Of a stretch of 18,462 nucleotides of DNA, positions 1-8,454 are shown one piece after another. The position numbers and the translations under genes were made by a program. Positions within the stretch are counted from its first letter, which is position 1. Every line of letters begins with the position of its first letter. Where the stretch lies: assembly GCA_041629655.1 (NCBI GenBank), contig JBFKMV010000098.1, positions 1 through 18,462 on the forward strand, read 5' to 3'. The notes below the pieces were generated by a model. It was not told the DNA's origin and ran no database searches. It saw only the letters and a list, made by a program, of their open reading frames with translations. The stretch comes from JBFKMV01 sp041629655. GTDB taxonomy: Bacteria; Acidobacteriota; Polarisedimenticolia; Polarisedimenticolales; Polarisedimenticolaceae.

Positions 1-2
1 AG

Positions 3-1973
<1,971 letters not shown>

Positions 1974-1978
1974 AGCAG

Positions 1979-2010
1979 CCGGCCTACCCCATTTCCGGCC
2001 GGTGGGCCGG
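1979..2010. terminator. Possible bidirectional terminator between convergent genes
   Basis: Three alternating 6-mers, CCGGCC (1979-1984), GGCCGG (1997-2002, overlapping CCGGCC at 1995-2000) and GGCCGG (2005-2010), can form alternative GC stems right after the dnaE2 stop and inside the end of the convergent small gene. There is no T-run on either strand, so the terminator role is a guess from position. Such words are common in DNA of this composition. Confidence 0.22.
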
Positions 2011-2250
2011 CGGCGGCACGCAGCGGCAGCGGTAGTGCATCCAGTCGCCCGGGCACCTGGCCGGATCGTACCTGTTCGGCAGCTCGCGCAACCCCGCCAG
2101 CAGCTGATCCACCAGGTCGTAGATCCGGCCCAGGTTGGCCGGGTTGGATACGTACCGCCCGAGCAGGTCCTCTCCGATGGTGTGGGTCAACATCTGGAGC
2201 CCGACCACGTCGAGCAGCTTCATCTGCTTGTCCTGGTTTCCGCTTTCCAT
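1984..2250 (-). CDS. Small hypothetical protein with three C-terminal cysteines, downstream of the kinase
   Basis: An 88-residue protein of a family I do not recognise. It reads leftwards and starts 34 bases after the kinase stop, with a strong ribosome site (GGGGAGG, about 7 bases before the ATG), so it is probably co-transcribed with the kinase. Codons end almost entirely in G or C, as in real genes here. The N-terminal two thirds look helical (LLDVVGLQMLTHTIGEDLL and LGRIYDLVDQLLAGLRELP). The tail holds Cys66, Cys75 and Cys77 (C-x8-C-x-C) with a nearby His72, which could bind a metal or form disulfides. There is no signal peptide or membrane segment. The opposite strand also has an open frame here, but it lacks a good ribosome site. 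It could be a kinase substrate or accessory protein; that is inference from position only. Confidence 0.6.
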   Translation of the reverse strand: MESGNQDKQMKLLDVVGLQMLTHTIGEDLLGRYVSNPANLGRIYDLVDQLLAGLRELPNRYDPARCPGDWMHYRCRCVPPPAHRPEMG

Positions 2251-2284
2251 GCCTGGTCCTCCCCGTGAAAATGTCTCTCCCCGG

Positions 2285-5203
2285 TTACGGTGTAGTCACG
2301 CCAGACCGCCGTTTGTCACGGATCAGCCACACATCCGTGTTGACCTGGTGCCGCGAGAACAGCAGCGAGCCCCCGGACAGCGGCTCCAGGCCCTCGAACG
2401 TCACACCGGGCAGGCGGTTGTCGGTCAGCCGCCGGGACGTGCCGGAATCGAGATCCAGGGCGAACACGTTGTGGGCCCCGGTCGCGGCATCGATCGCGGT
2501 GGCGTAGAGCACCTGGCGCGACGCGTCGAGCCGCGCGGTCCCCCCGTAGGTCCGCTCGAGCACGCCGATCGCCCGCAGGCGGCCGTCCGGCCGCAGCTCG
2601 GACACCGTCAACCGCTCGCTCCAGTCGGGGTTCGCACTGCCCGCCAGCACCAGCAGCGACTCGCCGCCGCGCAACCAGCCCGCGCAGTAGAACGGCTGCG
2701 GCGCGCCGGTGTCACCGGAGTGGGCGACGCGCTCGGTCCCCGTCGCGAGGTCCCGCACCCGCAGCTCGATCCGCCCGGTGCTCCACGGATCGAGCTCCGT
2801 GTACGCCAGATGCCGCCCGTCCTCCGACAGACGCAGGTCGCGCAGGTCCAGCCCCGGCGCGCCGGCGACGATCAGCTCGGTGCGCCCGCTGCGCTCGGCC
2901 GGCCGGATGCGGCGCAGCTCCTGGCGGCCCTCGCCGTCGGACACGAAATACAGGGTCGCGCCGTCGCGCGTCCAGGCCAGGTTGGCGCTCAGCCAGTCGC
3001 GCGGGAACTGGTGGGTCCACGAGACCCGGTACGGCGCCTCGGCGGGCCAGGCGTGGCCGCTCTCGAGCTCCTCGATCCACAGCTCGTAGCCCGCCACGCC
3101 GCGCTGGACCCAGGCCGCCCACGCGCCGTCGGGCGACAGCCGCGCCGCGCCGCCGTACTCCGCGAGCGGCCGCAGGTCGCGGACCTCCTCGCCTTCGATG
3201 CGCCCGAGCAGGATCTGCGAGCCCAGGATGCCCGTCGACGTTCCGAGCCGCGGGCCGCGACGCTGGAACACGATCGTCGAGCCGTCGCGGGCCACGCTCG
3301 GCCAGTAGTCCTGGAGCGTGTCCGCGGTGAGCTGCGACATCCGCCCGCCGGCCGGATCCAGCCGCCACAGGTCGCCGCTCTCCTTGAGCTCCTCGAACGT
3401 CATCAAGCTTCCGTCGGGCGCGGTCGCACCGGCCTGCTCGACGGCGACGCTGAGCGTGAGCCGACGCGCCGCCCCGCGCGGCACCTTCATCATCCACAGG
3501 TCGATCTGGCCCGTGCGGTTGGAGGAGAACGCGAGGAAGCGGCTTCCCGGTCCGATCCACAGCGGGCTGTAGTCGCTGACGCCCGGCGGCGTGAGCAGCA
3601 GCGGCTCTCCCCCGCCGATCTCGGCGATCCACAGGCCGTTGCGCTCGCCCTCGGCCATCGTGTAGGCGACCCGTTTCCCGTCGGGGCTGACATCGAGGCG
3701 CCGGCGCCGGCCCGGCGGGTCGCCCCGCTCCAGCAGCTCCTCGTAGCTGCCGGTCGTGAGGTCCCAGCGCAGCAGCGCGTCCTCGCCGTCGTCGATCCAG
3801 ATCACGTCGTCGATCCAGCGCAGCAGCCGGCCGTCGCGGAAGCGCGGTTCGAGCTCCACGCTGGCGGTGGGCGCGCCGCCGAACGCCGGAATGAACTGGA
3901 GGAACGGCGCCTGGCCCTGGTCGAGCAGGTAGGCGATCTGCCGGCCGTCGGGCGACCAGAGCTGGGAGATGACGTTGCCCGGCTGCGTCGTGACCCGGAC
4001 GGGTTCGCCGCCACCGGCCTGCTTGACGTAGATGTGCTGCTGCCCCACGCCCCCGGCCAGGAACGAGACCCACTTGGCGTCGGGCGAGACGGCGCTGCCG
4101 TGCTGGTCTCCCGCGGCGGTCAGCAACGCCTCCAGCTCGGGATCCTCGAAGGGCACGTGGCGGTCCGGGAAGACCCACCCCACGACCAGCGCCACCAGCG
4201 CGACGCCGGCGAGCGCGGCGAACACGGCCAGCCTGCGCCGGCGCTTGCGCCGCACGAACGGCGCCGACTGCGGGCCGGTGGGGAACTCGCCCGCGTAGGA
4301 CTCGAACTCGACGTGGCGCTGGACCGCGCGCAGGTCGTTGCCCAGCGCCGCCGCGCTCTCGTAGCGCCGCGCCGGGTCCTTGGCCATCGCCGCCTGCACC
4401 ACGTCGTCGAGCGCCGCGGGGATCTCGGGAGCACGGCTGCGCACCGGCGGGGGCTCGAGGTGCAGGATCGCGTCGACGGTCGCGCCGAGCCCCGCCGCCG
4501 CGAACGCCTGGCGCCCCGTGCACATCTCGTACAGCAGCAGTCCCAGGCAGAACAGGTCGCTGCGCCCGTCCAGCGGGCGGTCCAGGATCTGCTCCGGCGA
4601 CATGTAGGGCGGCGTGCCGACGACGTGGTCCTTGCGCGTCAGCTCGAGGCTCATCGTCCGGGCCTGCGACGGGTCGGCGGGCTGCGCGAGGGTTCGCGCC
4701 AGACCGAAGTCGGTCAGCATCGCCCGGCCGTCCTCCGTCACCAGCACGTTGCGCGGCGTCAGGTCGCGGTGCAGCACGCCCTGGGCGTGGGCCGCCTCGA
4801 GGGCCGCGGCCAGGTCGCAGCCGTAGCGCAGCACGTCGCGCGCCGGCAGCGAGCCGCGTTCGATCAGCTCCTCGCGCAGGCTCCGGCCGTGGATGCGCTG
4901 CATGGCGAGCCACGGCAGGTGCCCGTGCTCGAACACCTCGTAGATCGCGACGATGCCCGGGTGGGTGATCTGGGACGTGGCGCGCGCCTCGCGCATGAAG
5001 CGCAACCGGATCTCGGGCTCCCCGGCCAGGTGCGGCCAGGGGCACTTCAGCGCCACCTCGCGCGGCAACGTCAGGTCGCGCGCCAGGTAGACCACGCCCA
5101 TGCCGCCGCGACCGAGCACCGATTCGATCTCGTAGTGCCCGACCCGGTCTCCGGGTCGCGCGGGCAGCTTCCGGTCCCCGCCCCGTGTGAGATCGTCCGG
5201 CAT
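2285..5203 (-). CDS. Membrane Ser/Thr protein kinase with C-terminal PD40 beta-propeller
   Basis: A 972-residue Hanks-type kinase. The start at 5203 puts the kinase fold near residue 20; the frame continues upstream through non-conserved sequence and a hairpin, so longer starts are less likely. Visible: glycine loop GRGGMG 31-36, VALK with Lys53, catalytic loop HRDLTPRN (His145, Asp147), TDFGLA (Asp165), GTPPYMSPEQ around 196-205, and SDLFCLGLLLYEM. A basic stretch (318-324) precedes one membrane helix (about 325-345), giving a cytoplasmic kinase and an exported C-terminal part. Residues 365-970 hold about 11-12 PD40/TolB-like repeats (for example SPDGRQIAYL, SPDGKRVAYT, SPDGAWAAWV), expected to form one or two propellers that may sense ligands or partners. 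Oddity: the catalytic-loop Lys of HRDLKP is Thr (Thr149). The next gene starts 34 bases downstream. The target is unknown. Confidence 0.93.
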   Translation of the reverse strand: MPDDLTRGGDRKLPARPGDRVGHYEIESVLGRGGMGVVYLARDLTLPREVALKCPWPHLAGEPEIRLRFMREARATSQITHPGIVAIYEVFEHGHLPWLAMQRIHGRSLREELIERGSLPARDVLRYGCDLAAALEAAHAQGVLHRDLTPRNVLVTEDGRAMLTDFGLARTLAQPADPSQARTMSLELTRKDHVVGTPPYMSPEQILDRPLDGRSDLFCLGLLLYEMCTGRQAFAAAGLGATVDAILHLEPPPVRSRAPEIPAALDDVVQAAMAKDPARRYESAAALGNDLRAVQRHVEFESYAGEFPTGPQSAPFVRRKRRRRLAVFAALAGVALVALVVGWVFPDRHVPFEDPELEALLTAAGDQHGSAVSPDAKWVSFLAGGVGQQHIYVKQAGGGEPVRVTTQPGNVISQLWSPDGRQIAYLLDQGQAPFLQFIPAFGGAPTASVELEPRFRDGRLLRWIDDVIWIDDGEDALLRWDLTTGSYEELLERGDPPGRRRRLDVSPDGKRVAYTMAEGERNGLWIAEIGGGEPLLLTPPGVSDYSPLWIGPGSRFLAFSSNRTGQIDLWMMKVPRGAARRLTLSVAVEQAGATAPDGSLMTFEELKESGDLWRLDPAGGRMSQLTADTLQDYWPSVARDGSTIVFQRRGPRLGTSTGILGSQILLGRIEGEEVRDLRPLAEYGGAARLSPDGAWAAWVQRGVAGYELWIEELESGHAWPAEAPYRVSWTHQFPRDWLSANLAWTRDGATLYFVSDGEGRQELRRIRPAERSGRTELIVAGAPGLDLRDLRLSEDGRHLAYTELDPWSTGRIELRVRDLATGTERVAHSGDTGAPQPFYCAGWLRGGESLLVLAGSANPDWSERLTVSELRPDGRLRAIGVLERTYGGTARLDASRQVLYATAIDAATGAHNVFALDLDSGTSRRLTDNRLPGVTFEGLEPLSGGSLLFSRHQVNTDVWLIRDKRRSGVTTP

Positions 5204-5301
5204 GGGCGTCGAGCCGCGGCTCCGTGATCGGTGGATCGCGCCCGGCGGCCCCTCCCCCGGGCCGGGCCGGACTGACGACCTCGGTGCTCGAATCGGGCTC
5301 G

Positions 5302-5307
5302 ATTGTA
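5302..5307 (-). promoter_or_regulatory. Candidate -10 box for the kinase transcript
   Basis: The minus strand reads TACAAT at 5307-5302 (five of six to TATAAT), which would give a leader of about 90 bases to the kinase start at 5203. No good -35 hexamer is seen 16-18 bases upstream. This stands out in an otherwise GC-only stretch but remains weak. Confidence 0.3.
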
Positions 5308-5343
5308 CCGCGCCGGTCGCCGCCGGGGATCCGTCGAGCGAAG

Positions 5344-5374
5344 GCGAGGGCACCCCGCAACGGGATGCCCTCGC
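5344..5374 (-). other. Long RNA-type hairpin 1 in the kinase upstream spacer
   Basis: The arms at 5344-5357 and 5361-5374 pair over 14 positions with a three-base loop. On the plus strand there is one C/A mismatch. On the minus strand the same position is U-G, so the stem is unbroken only in leftward RNA. Minus-strand arms are GCGAGGGCATCCCG and CGGGGTGCCCTCGC. No T-run follows. It could be a leader element, a terminator without a U tract, or part of a small RNA. Apart from this hairpin, its partner and weak promoter boxes, I see no gene in 5204-5603. Confidence 0.55.
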
Positions 5375-5411
5375 GTCGCTCTTCCGCAGGAGTCTCGAAG
5401 CCGGCAAGGGC

Positions 5412-5447
5412 GAGACACGCCCCGACGAGGGCGCCGGGGCATGTCTC
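5412..5447 (-). other. Long RNA-type hairpin 2 in the kinase upstream spacer
   Basis: The arms at 5412-5424 and 5435-5447 pair over 13 positions around a 10-base loop. As in hairpin 1, the only plus-strand flaw is a C/A mismatch, which becomes U-G in minus-strand RNA (arms GAGACATGCCCCG and CGGGGCGTGTCTC). Both hairpins place CAU on the 5' arm opposite GUG on the 3' arm and are followed by a short GCC-TT-GC-like word, so they may be two copies of one element. No T-run follows. Confidence 0.5.
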
Positions 5448-5566
5448 TCGGGGGGATTGTGCGTGGTCCCAATCTACGACTGCGCTCGCGACGCGACAGC
5501 GGAAACGGCACGCGCAGGAACAGCTCGGTTGCAGGGCGACAACCCGCCCCGGCCTTCGTCGCGGCG

Positions 5567-5575
5567 TGGCACAAT
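5567..5575 (+). promoter_or_regulatory. Weak extended -10 for the cupin gene
   Basis: TGG followed by CACAAT (5570-5575) resembles an extended -10 (four of six in the hexamer) and lies 28 bases before the ATG at 5604, leaving room for the GGAGG ribosome site. There is no matching -35. It is offered only because nothing better is visible upstream of this gene. Confidence 0.22.
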
Positions 5576-5603
5576 GGAGGCGAACCCGGATGCGGAGGAC
5601 GCC

Positions 5604-5879
5604 ATGACCGAGATCAAGATCGAGCGCGACCCGTCCGAGGACCGGCTCGCCGAGCTCGGCGTGCGGCAGTGGCCGATCTGGACCAAGGAGCCCTCCGAGT
5701 TCCCGTGGAGCTACGACAGCAGCGAGACCTGCTACTTTCTCGAGGGCGACGTCACGGTCACGCCCGACGGCGGAGCGGCGGTGACGGTCGGTCGCGGCGA
5801 CCTGGTGACCTTCCCCGCCGGGATGTCCTGCACCTGGAAGATCCGCGGCGCGGTGCGCAAGCACTACACCTTCGGCTGA
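5604..5879 (+). CDS. Small cupin protein, Cupin_3 (DUF861) type
   Basis: A 91-residue single-domain cupin. The start is set by GGAGG at 5594-5598, five bases before the ATG; an in-frame ATG at 5574 has no such site. The conserved block runs from PIWTKEPSEFPW (24-35) through SSETCYFLEGDVTVTPDGG (39-57) to GRGDLVTFPAGMSCTWKI (63-80) and ends in KHYTFG. This is the pattern of the EutQ/ureidoglycine-aminohydrolase-like Cupin_3 family, which usually lacks the His-x-His metal ligands of classical cupins; no His pair is present here. The function of such stand-alone small members is not established, and a small-molecule binding or enzymatic role is possible. No catabolic neighbour points to a substrate. 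Confidence 0.88.
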   Translation: MTEIKIERDPSEDRLAELGVRQWPIWTKEPSEFPWSYDSSETCYFLEGDVTVTPDGGAAVTVGRGDLVTFPAGMSCTWKIRGAVRKHYTFG

Positions 5880-5988
5880 GCCACGCCCTCGCGGGGACCC
5901 GGAAAGCCGACCCTCCAGGTCCCGAATCTCCCGACGGTCCGTCGGCCGCCGACTGGCCGGAGCCCGCGGAACAGTTGCAATTCCTGTG

Positions 5989-6018
5989 TTGTCATCGCGA
6001 CAAGCGGGAACCTATGTT
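5989..6018 (+). promoter_or_regulatory. Sigma70-like promoter with overlapping inverted repeat, for the DUF6982-like gene
   Basis: TTGTCA (5989-5994, five of six to TTGACA) and TATGTT (6013-6018, four of six) are 18 bases apart. The predicted start near 6025 gives a leader of about 28 bases to the ATG at 6053. The -35 is one arm of a perfect inverted repeat TTGTC-N5-GACAA (5989-6003), a possible repressor site. This promoter also argues against an in-frame ATG at 6014, which lies inside the -10. Confidence 0.45.
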
Positions 6019-6052
6019 CGCCCTGAGCCGGGGGTACCGACGAGGGCGAGCC

Positions 6053-6466
6053 ATGACGATGAGCGTAGTGAACAGCCGCCTGGTGGTGGTGCGATTCCGT
6101 GACGGCCGGATGGTCAAGGGGACGACGCACGACTTCTTCCCCAACAAGACCGAGTTCCACGTTTACGAGGGCGGCGACGAATCGCAACGCGCGGTCAAGG
6201 TGCCGCTCGTGGATCTCAAGGCGGTGTTCTTCGTCAAGAGCCTCAAGGGCGACCCGCGGCACAAGAAAGGCAACGCGGTCGCCGACGCTCCCCCGCAGGG
6301 CCGGCGGCTCGCCGTGCGGTTCGAGGACGGCGAGGAGCTGGTCGGATCCTCGATGGGCTACAACGCCTCGAAGCCCGGCTTCTTCCTCTCGCCGGCCGAC
6401 ACCGACGGGAACAACACCCGGGTCTACGTCGTCAGCGCCGCCGTCGAGGACGTGCGCTTCCTCTGA
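6053..6466 (+). CDS. DUF6982-like protein with internal duplication
   Basis: A 137-residue soluble protein made of two similar halves. Half 1 (about 10-62) begins LVVVRFRDGRMVKG and continues THDFFPNKTEFHVY to VPLVDLKAVFFVKS. Half 2 (about 84-137) begins RRLAVRFEDGEELVG and continues GYNASKPGFFLSP to VYVVSAAVEDVRFL. Each half reads as a small beta-barrel (V-R-F-x-D-G, then G, then FF or FH, then V-x-x-V). The wording resembles proteins annotated DUF6982, found with regulatory and signalling genes; I name this from memory and function is unknown. There is no signal peptide or membrane segment. The start at 6053 is preferred because the upstream ATG (6014) falls within a promoter -10. The stop is one base from the stop of the convergent symporter gene. 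Confidence 0.75.
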   Translation: MTMSVVNSRLVVVRFRDGRMVKGTTHDFFPNKTEFHVYEGGDESQRAVKVPLVDLKAVFFVKSLKGDPRHKKGNAVADAPPQGRRLAVRFEDGEELVGSSMGYNASKPGFFLSPADTDGNNTRVYVVSAAVEDVRFL

Positions 6467-6467
6467 C

Positions 6468-7961
6468 TCAGGCCTCCATCACTGCCCGCACGGTCTCGTC
6501 CGGCGCTGCCTCGCCCCGCGGCGGCGCCGTCCACCACGTCGCGAGGAACAGCGCGGCGAACGAGCCGGCCAGCGCCACCGCCGCGGGGAGCACGCCCGCG
6601 GCGAACGGGAAGGCGTCGGTGCGGCGCAGCAGCTCCAGCGTCACGTTCAGCACCGTGCCGGTGACGATCGAGACGCAGGCGGCGCGAGCCGTCACCCGCG
6701 TCCAGTTGAGTCCCACGGCCAACGCGGGGGCGAGCGCCGCGGCGAACGTCCCGAACGCGAACGTCCCCAGCAGCGCCACCAGGTCGCCGTAGGCCAGCGC
6801 GAGCGACGCCGCGGCCACGGCCAGCCCCACCGTGACGATCCGGCCCCACAGCAGCTCGTCGCGCACCGGCCGGCGCAGCGCGCGCGGCAGGTCGCGCACC
6901 AGCGCCGCCGAGCCGATGTTCACGAACGAGTCGGCGGTGGACATGATCGCGGCCAGCACGGCGGCCAGCACGAGACCGGCCAGCGCGTCGGGCGCGAACC
7001 CCAGCAGGAACGCGGCGGCCGCGTCGTCGGGCCGCTCGAGCGGCGCCAGGCGGCCCTGGGCGACCAGCGCCGGCACGGCCAGCCCGATCCCGACCCAGAT
7101 CAGGATGCACGCCGCCTGGCTGCCCCCGAGCACCGCCGGGAACCAGCGCAGCTGGCGCGGATCGCGCAGCATGTAGAACTTGTGCAGCATCTGCGGCTGC
7201 CCCAGCACGCCGACGCCGAACACGAAGAAGAACCCGAACGCGGTGAACGCCGTGCCGCCCCCCAACGGGTCGAGAAAGCGGGGACCGAACGCCTCGGCGT
7301 CCGCGATGCTGGCCGTGATCGCCGACCAGCCTCCGGGGACGCGGACCGCCAGCGCGAACACCGCCAGCGCGGCGACCGTCATCAGCGCGCCCTGGAACAG
7401 GTCGGTGTAGACCCCCGCCAGCATCCCGCCCGCCACGCTGTAGGCCAGCACCACGGCAACGCCGACGGCCACGGCCGGCGCCAGGCCCTGGAGCCCGAGC
7501 ATCGATTGCAGCAGCACACCCAGGGCCAGGAACTGCGCGCCGAGGTAGCCCACCGTGCCGAGCGCCACCGCCACCGCCGCCAGCCCGGCGGCCGCGCGGC
7601 TGCGGTAGCGGCAGGCGATGGCGTCGGGAACGGTGAACACCTCGCGGGCCTCCGCCAGCAGTCGCAACCGCTTCCCCACCACCCAGCACAGCAGGCCCGA
7701 GGTGAAACCGACCGGCGCCACGATGAACAGCGACACGATGCCCATGCGGTAGGTCAGGCCGGGGCCACCGAGGAACACGAACCCGCTGAACGCCGCCGAC
7801 ATCGTCGCCAGGGCGGCCACCACCAGCCCGACCCCCTGACCGGCGATGAAGAAGTCCCGCGCGTTGCGCGTGCGACGCGCCGCCCACACCCCGATCGCCA
7901 GCACGACCACCAGGTAGGCCAGCGACGCCGCCAGCAGCAGCGGACGCTCGGAGGCCGTCAT
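6468..7961 (-). CDS. Sodium/solute symporter, SSS family (PutP-like)
   Basis: A 497-residue inner-membrane transporter with about 13 hydrophobic helices, the usual length for the SSS family (sodium-coupled uptake of proline, pantothenate, acetate, sugars and similar solutes). Visible signatures: helix 1 LAYLVVVLAIGVWAARRT, then DFFIAGQGVG (37-45), MSAAFSGFVFLGGPGLTYR (54-72), GQPQMLHKFYMLRD (254-267), and AAIMSTADSFVNIG (337-350), whose Ser341-Thr342 match the Na2-site Ser-Thr of PutP. The substrate cannot be told from sequence alone; the PutP-like blocks favour an amino acid or small organic acid. The ATG overlaps the TGA of the upstream membrane-protein gene (ATGA, 7958-7961), indicating translational coupling. 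No catabolic gene is nearby. Confidence 0.93.
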   Translation of the reverse strand: MTASERPLLLAASLAYLVVVLAIGVWAARRTRNARDFFIAGQGVGLVVAALATMSAAFSGFVFLGGPGLTYRMGIVSLFIVAPVGFTSGLLCWVVGKRLRLLAEAREVFTVPDAIACRYRSRAAAGLAAVAVALGTVGYLGAQFLALGVLLQSMLGLQGLAPAVAVGVAVVLAYSVAGGMLAGVYTDLFQGALMTVAALAVFALAVRVPGGWSAITASIADAEAFGPRFLDPLGGGTAFTAFGFFFVFGVGVLGQPQMLHKFYMLRDPRQLRWFPAVLGGSQAACILIWVGIGLAVPALVAQGRLAPLERPDDAAAAFLLGFAPDALAGLVLAAVLAAIMSTADSFVNIGSAALVRDLPRALRRPVRDELLWGRIVTVGLAVAAASLALAYGDLVALLGTFAFGTFAAALAPALAVGLNWTRVTARAACVSIVTGTVLNVTLELLRRTDAFPFAAGVLPAAVALAGSFAALFLATWWTAPPRGEAAPDETVRAVMEA

Positions 7962-8386
7962 CCGCCGGCGTCTCCGTCGGTTCCCGGCCGTTCCCCGCCC
8001 GCGAGACGGCGGATCCGGCGCAGGTCGCGCTCGTCGATCCCCGCGCGACCGAACGCGACCGCGTAGGCGATCGCGACCAGCACCAACGGTGCCACGCCGA
8101 GACCGAGCAACAGCACGAGGAGCGCCGGCGCACCGCCTGCCCCGCCGCCCGACAGCGCGAGCAGACCGACGCCCGACCCGACCAGCAACAGCGTCAAGGC
8201 CAGCAGCACGGCGCCGAGGCGCGCGGAGCCGTCCCGCCGCGCCACGCCGAGCGCGATCAGCGGCACCGGGAAGGCCAGCGCGCCGATCGCGAACACCGCC
8301 TGGGCCAGCGGATGACCGACGAGCGTCGCCGCCAGCAATGCGAGCGACAGCAGGGTCAGTGTCGCGACGGCCAGGTTCCGGGACAC
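7958..8386 (-). CDS. Four-helix membrane protein coupled to the symporter
   Basis: A 142-residue protein, family not recognised. Four hydrophobic segments are clear (about LAVATLTLLSLALLAATLVG, LAQAVFAIGALAFPVPLIAL, LGAVLLALTLLLVGSGVGLL and LLVLLLGLGVAPLVLVAIAY), followed by a basic cytoplasmic-type tail (DERDLRRIRRLAGGERPG). The GTG start at 8386 is chosen because AAAGGAG lies about 6 bases upstream; the in-frame ATG at 8413 sits inside a -10-like TAGAAT. The gene overlaps the symporter start by four bases, so the two products are probably made together. Some SSS transporters have a small partner (DUF4212), but that family has two helices and is shorter, so this is not a clear match. An accessory subunit is plausible but unproven. 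Confidence 0.75.
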   Translation of the reverse strand: MSRNLAVATLTLLSLALLAATLVGHPLAQAVFAIGALAFPVPLIALGVARRDGSARLGAVLLALTLLLVGSGVGLLALSGGGAGGAPALLVLLLGLGVAPLVLVAIAYAVAFGRAGIDERDLRRIRRLAGGERPGTDGDAGG

Positions 8387-8411
8387 GCGGGACTCCTTTC
8401 CACGGCGCCCC

Positions 8412-8417
8412 ATTCTA
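8412..8417 (-). promoter_or_regulatory. -10 box for the membrane protein-symporter pair
   Basis: The minus strand reads TAGAAT at 8417-8412 (five of six). The predicted transcription start near 8405 leaves about 18-20 bases containing AAAGGAG before the GTG at 8386. No clear -35. It lies back-to-back with the rightward -35 at 8420-8425, so the two promoters could compete. Confidence 0.4.
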
Positions 8418-8419
8418 GG

Positions 8420-8448
8420 TTGACTCCGGTCGGAGCGGAGCCTAGCCT
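8420..8448 (+). promoter_or_regulatory. Promoter for the LVIVD gene, predicted leaderless
   Basis: TTGACT (8420-8425, five of six to TTGACA), exactly 17 bases, then TAGCCT (8443-8448, three of six). The expected +1 is 6-7 bases after the -10, which falls at or next to the ATG at 8455. No ribosome site lies at normal distance, which agrees with a leaderless transcript. Confidence 0.45.
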
Positions 8449-8454
8449 GAAAGC

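Noticed and set aside
2135..5227. A plus-strand open frame of about 1,030 codons opposite the kinase gene
   Set aside because: Its translation is Arg/Gln/Pro/Ala-rich without recognisable domains, and the opposite strand encodes a clear kinase-PD40 protein. Long antisense frames are expected at this GC content.
5380..5460. Possible tRNA-like T-loop word (GGCTTCGAGACTCC) on the minus strand
   Set aside because: The flanking bases do not form a T stem, and no acceptor, D or anticodon arms can be placed around it.
5574..5603. Upstream in-frame ATG for the cupin gene
   Set aside because: It lacks a ribosome site and overlaps a possible -10, while the ATG at 5604 has GGAGG at ideal distance.
2712..5864. 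A second minus-strand frame of about 1,050 codons overlapping the kinase
   Set aside because: It is a shifted frame of the kinase gene with low-complexity Arg/Gly/Ala/Pro content and no motif.
6099..8066. A plus-strand open frame of about 655 codons opposite the symporter
   Set aside because: Its translation is Arg/Gln/His-rich repeats of antisense hydrophobic codons, and the symporter on the other strand has family motifs.
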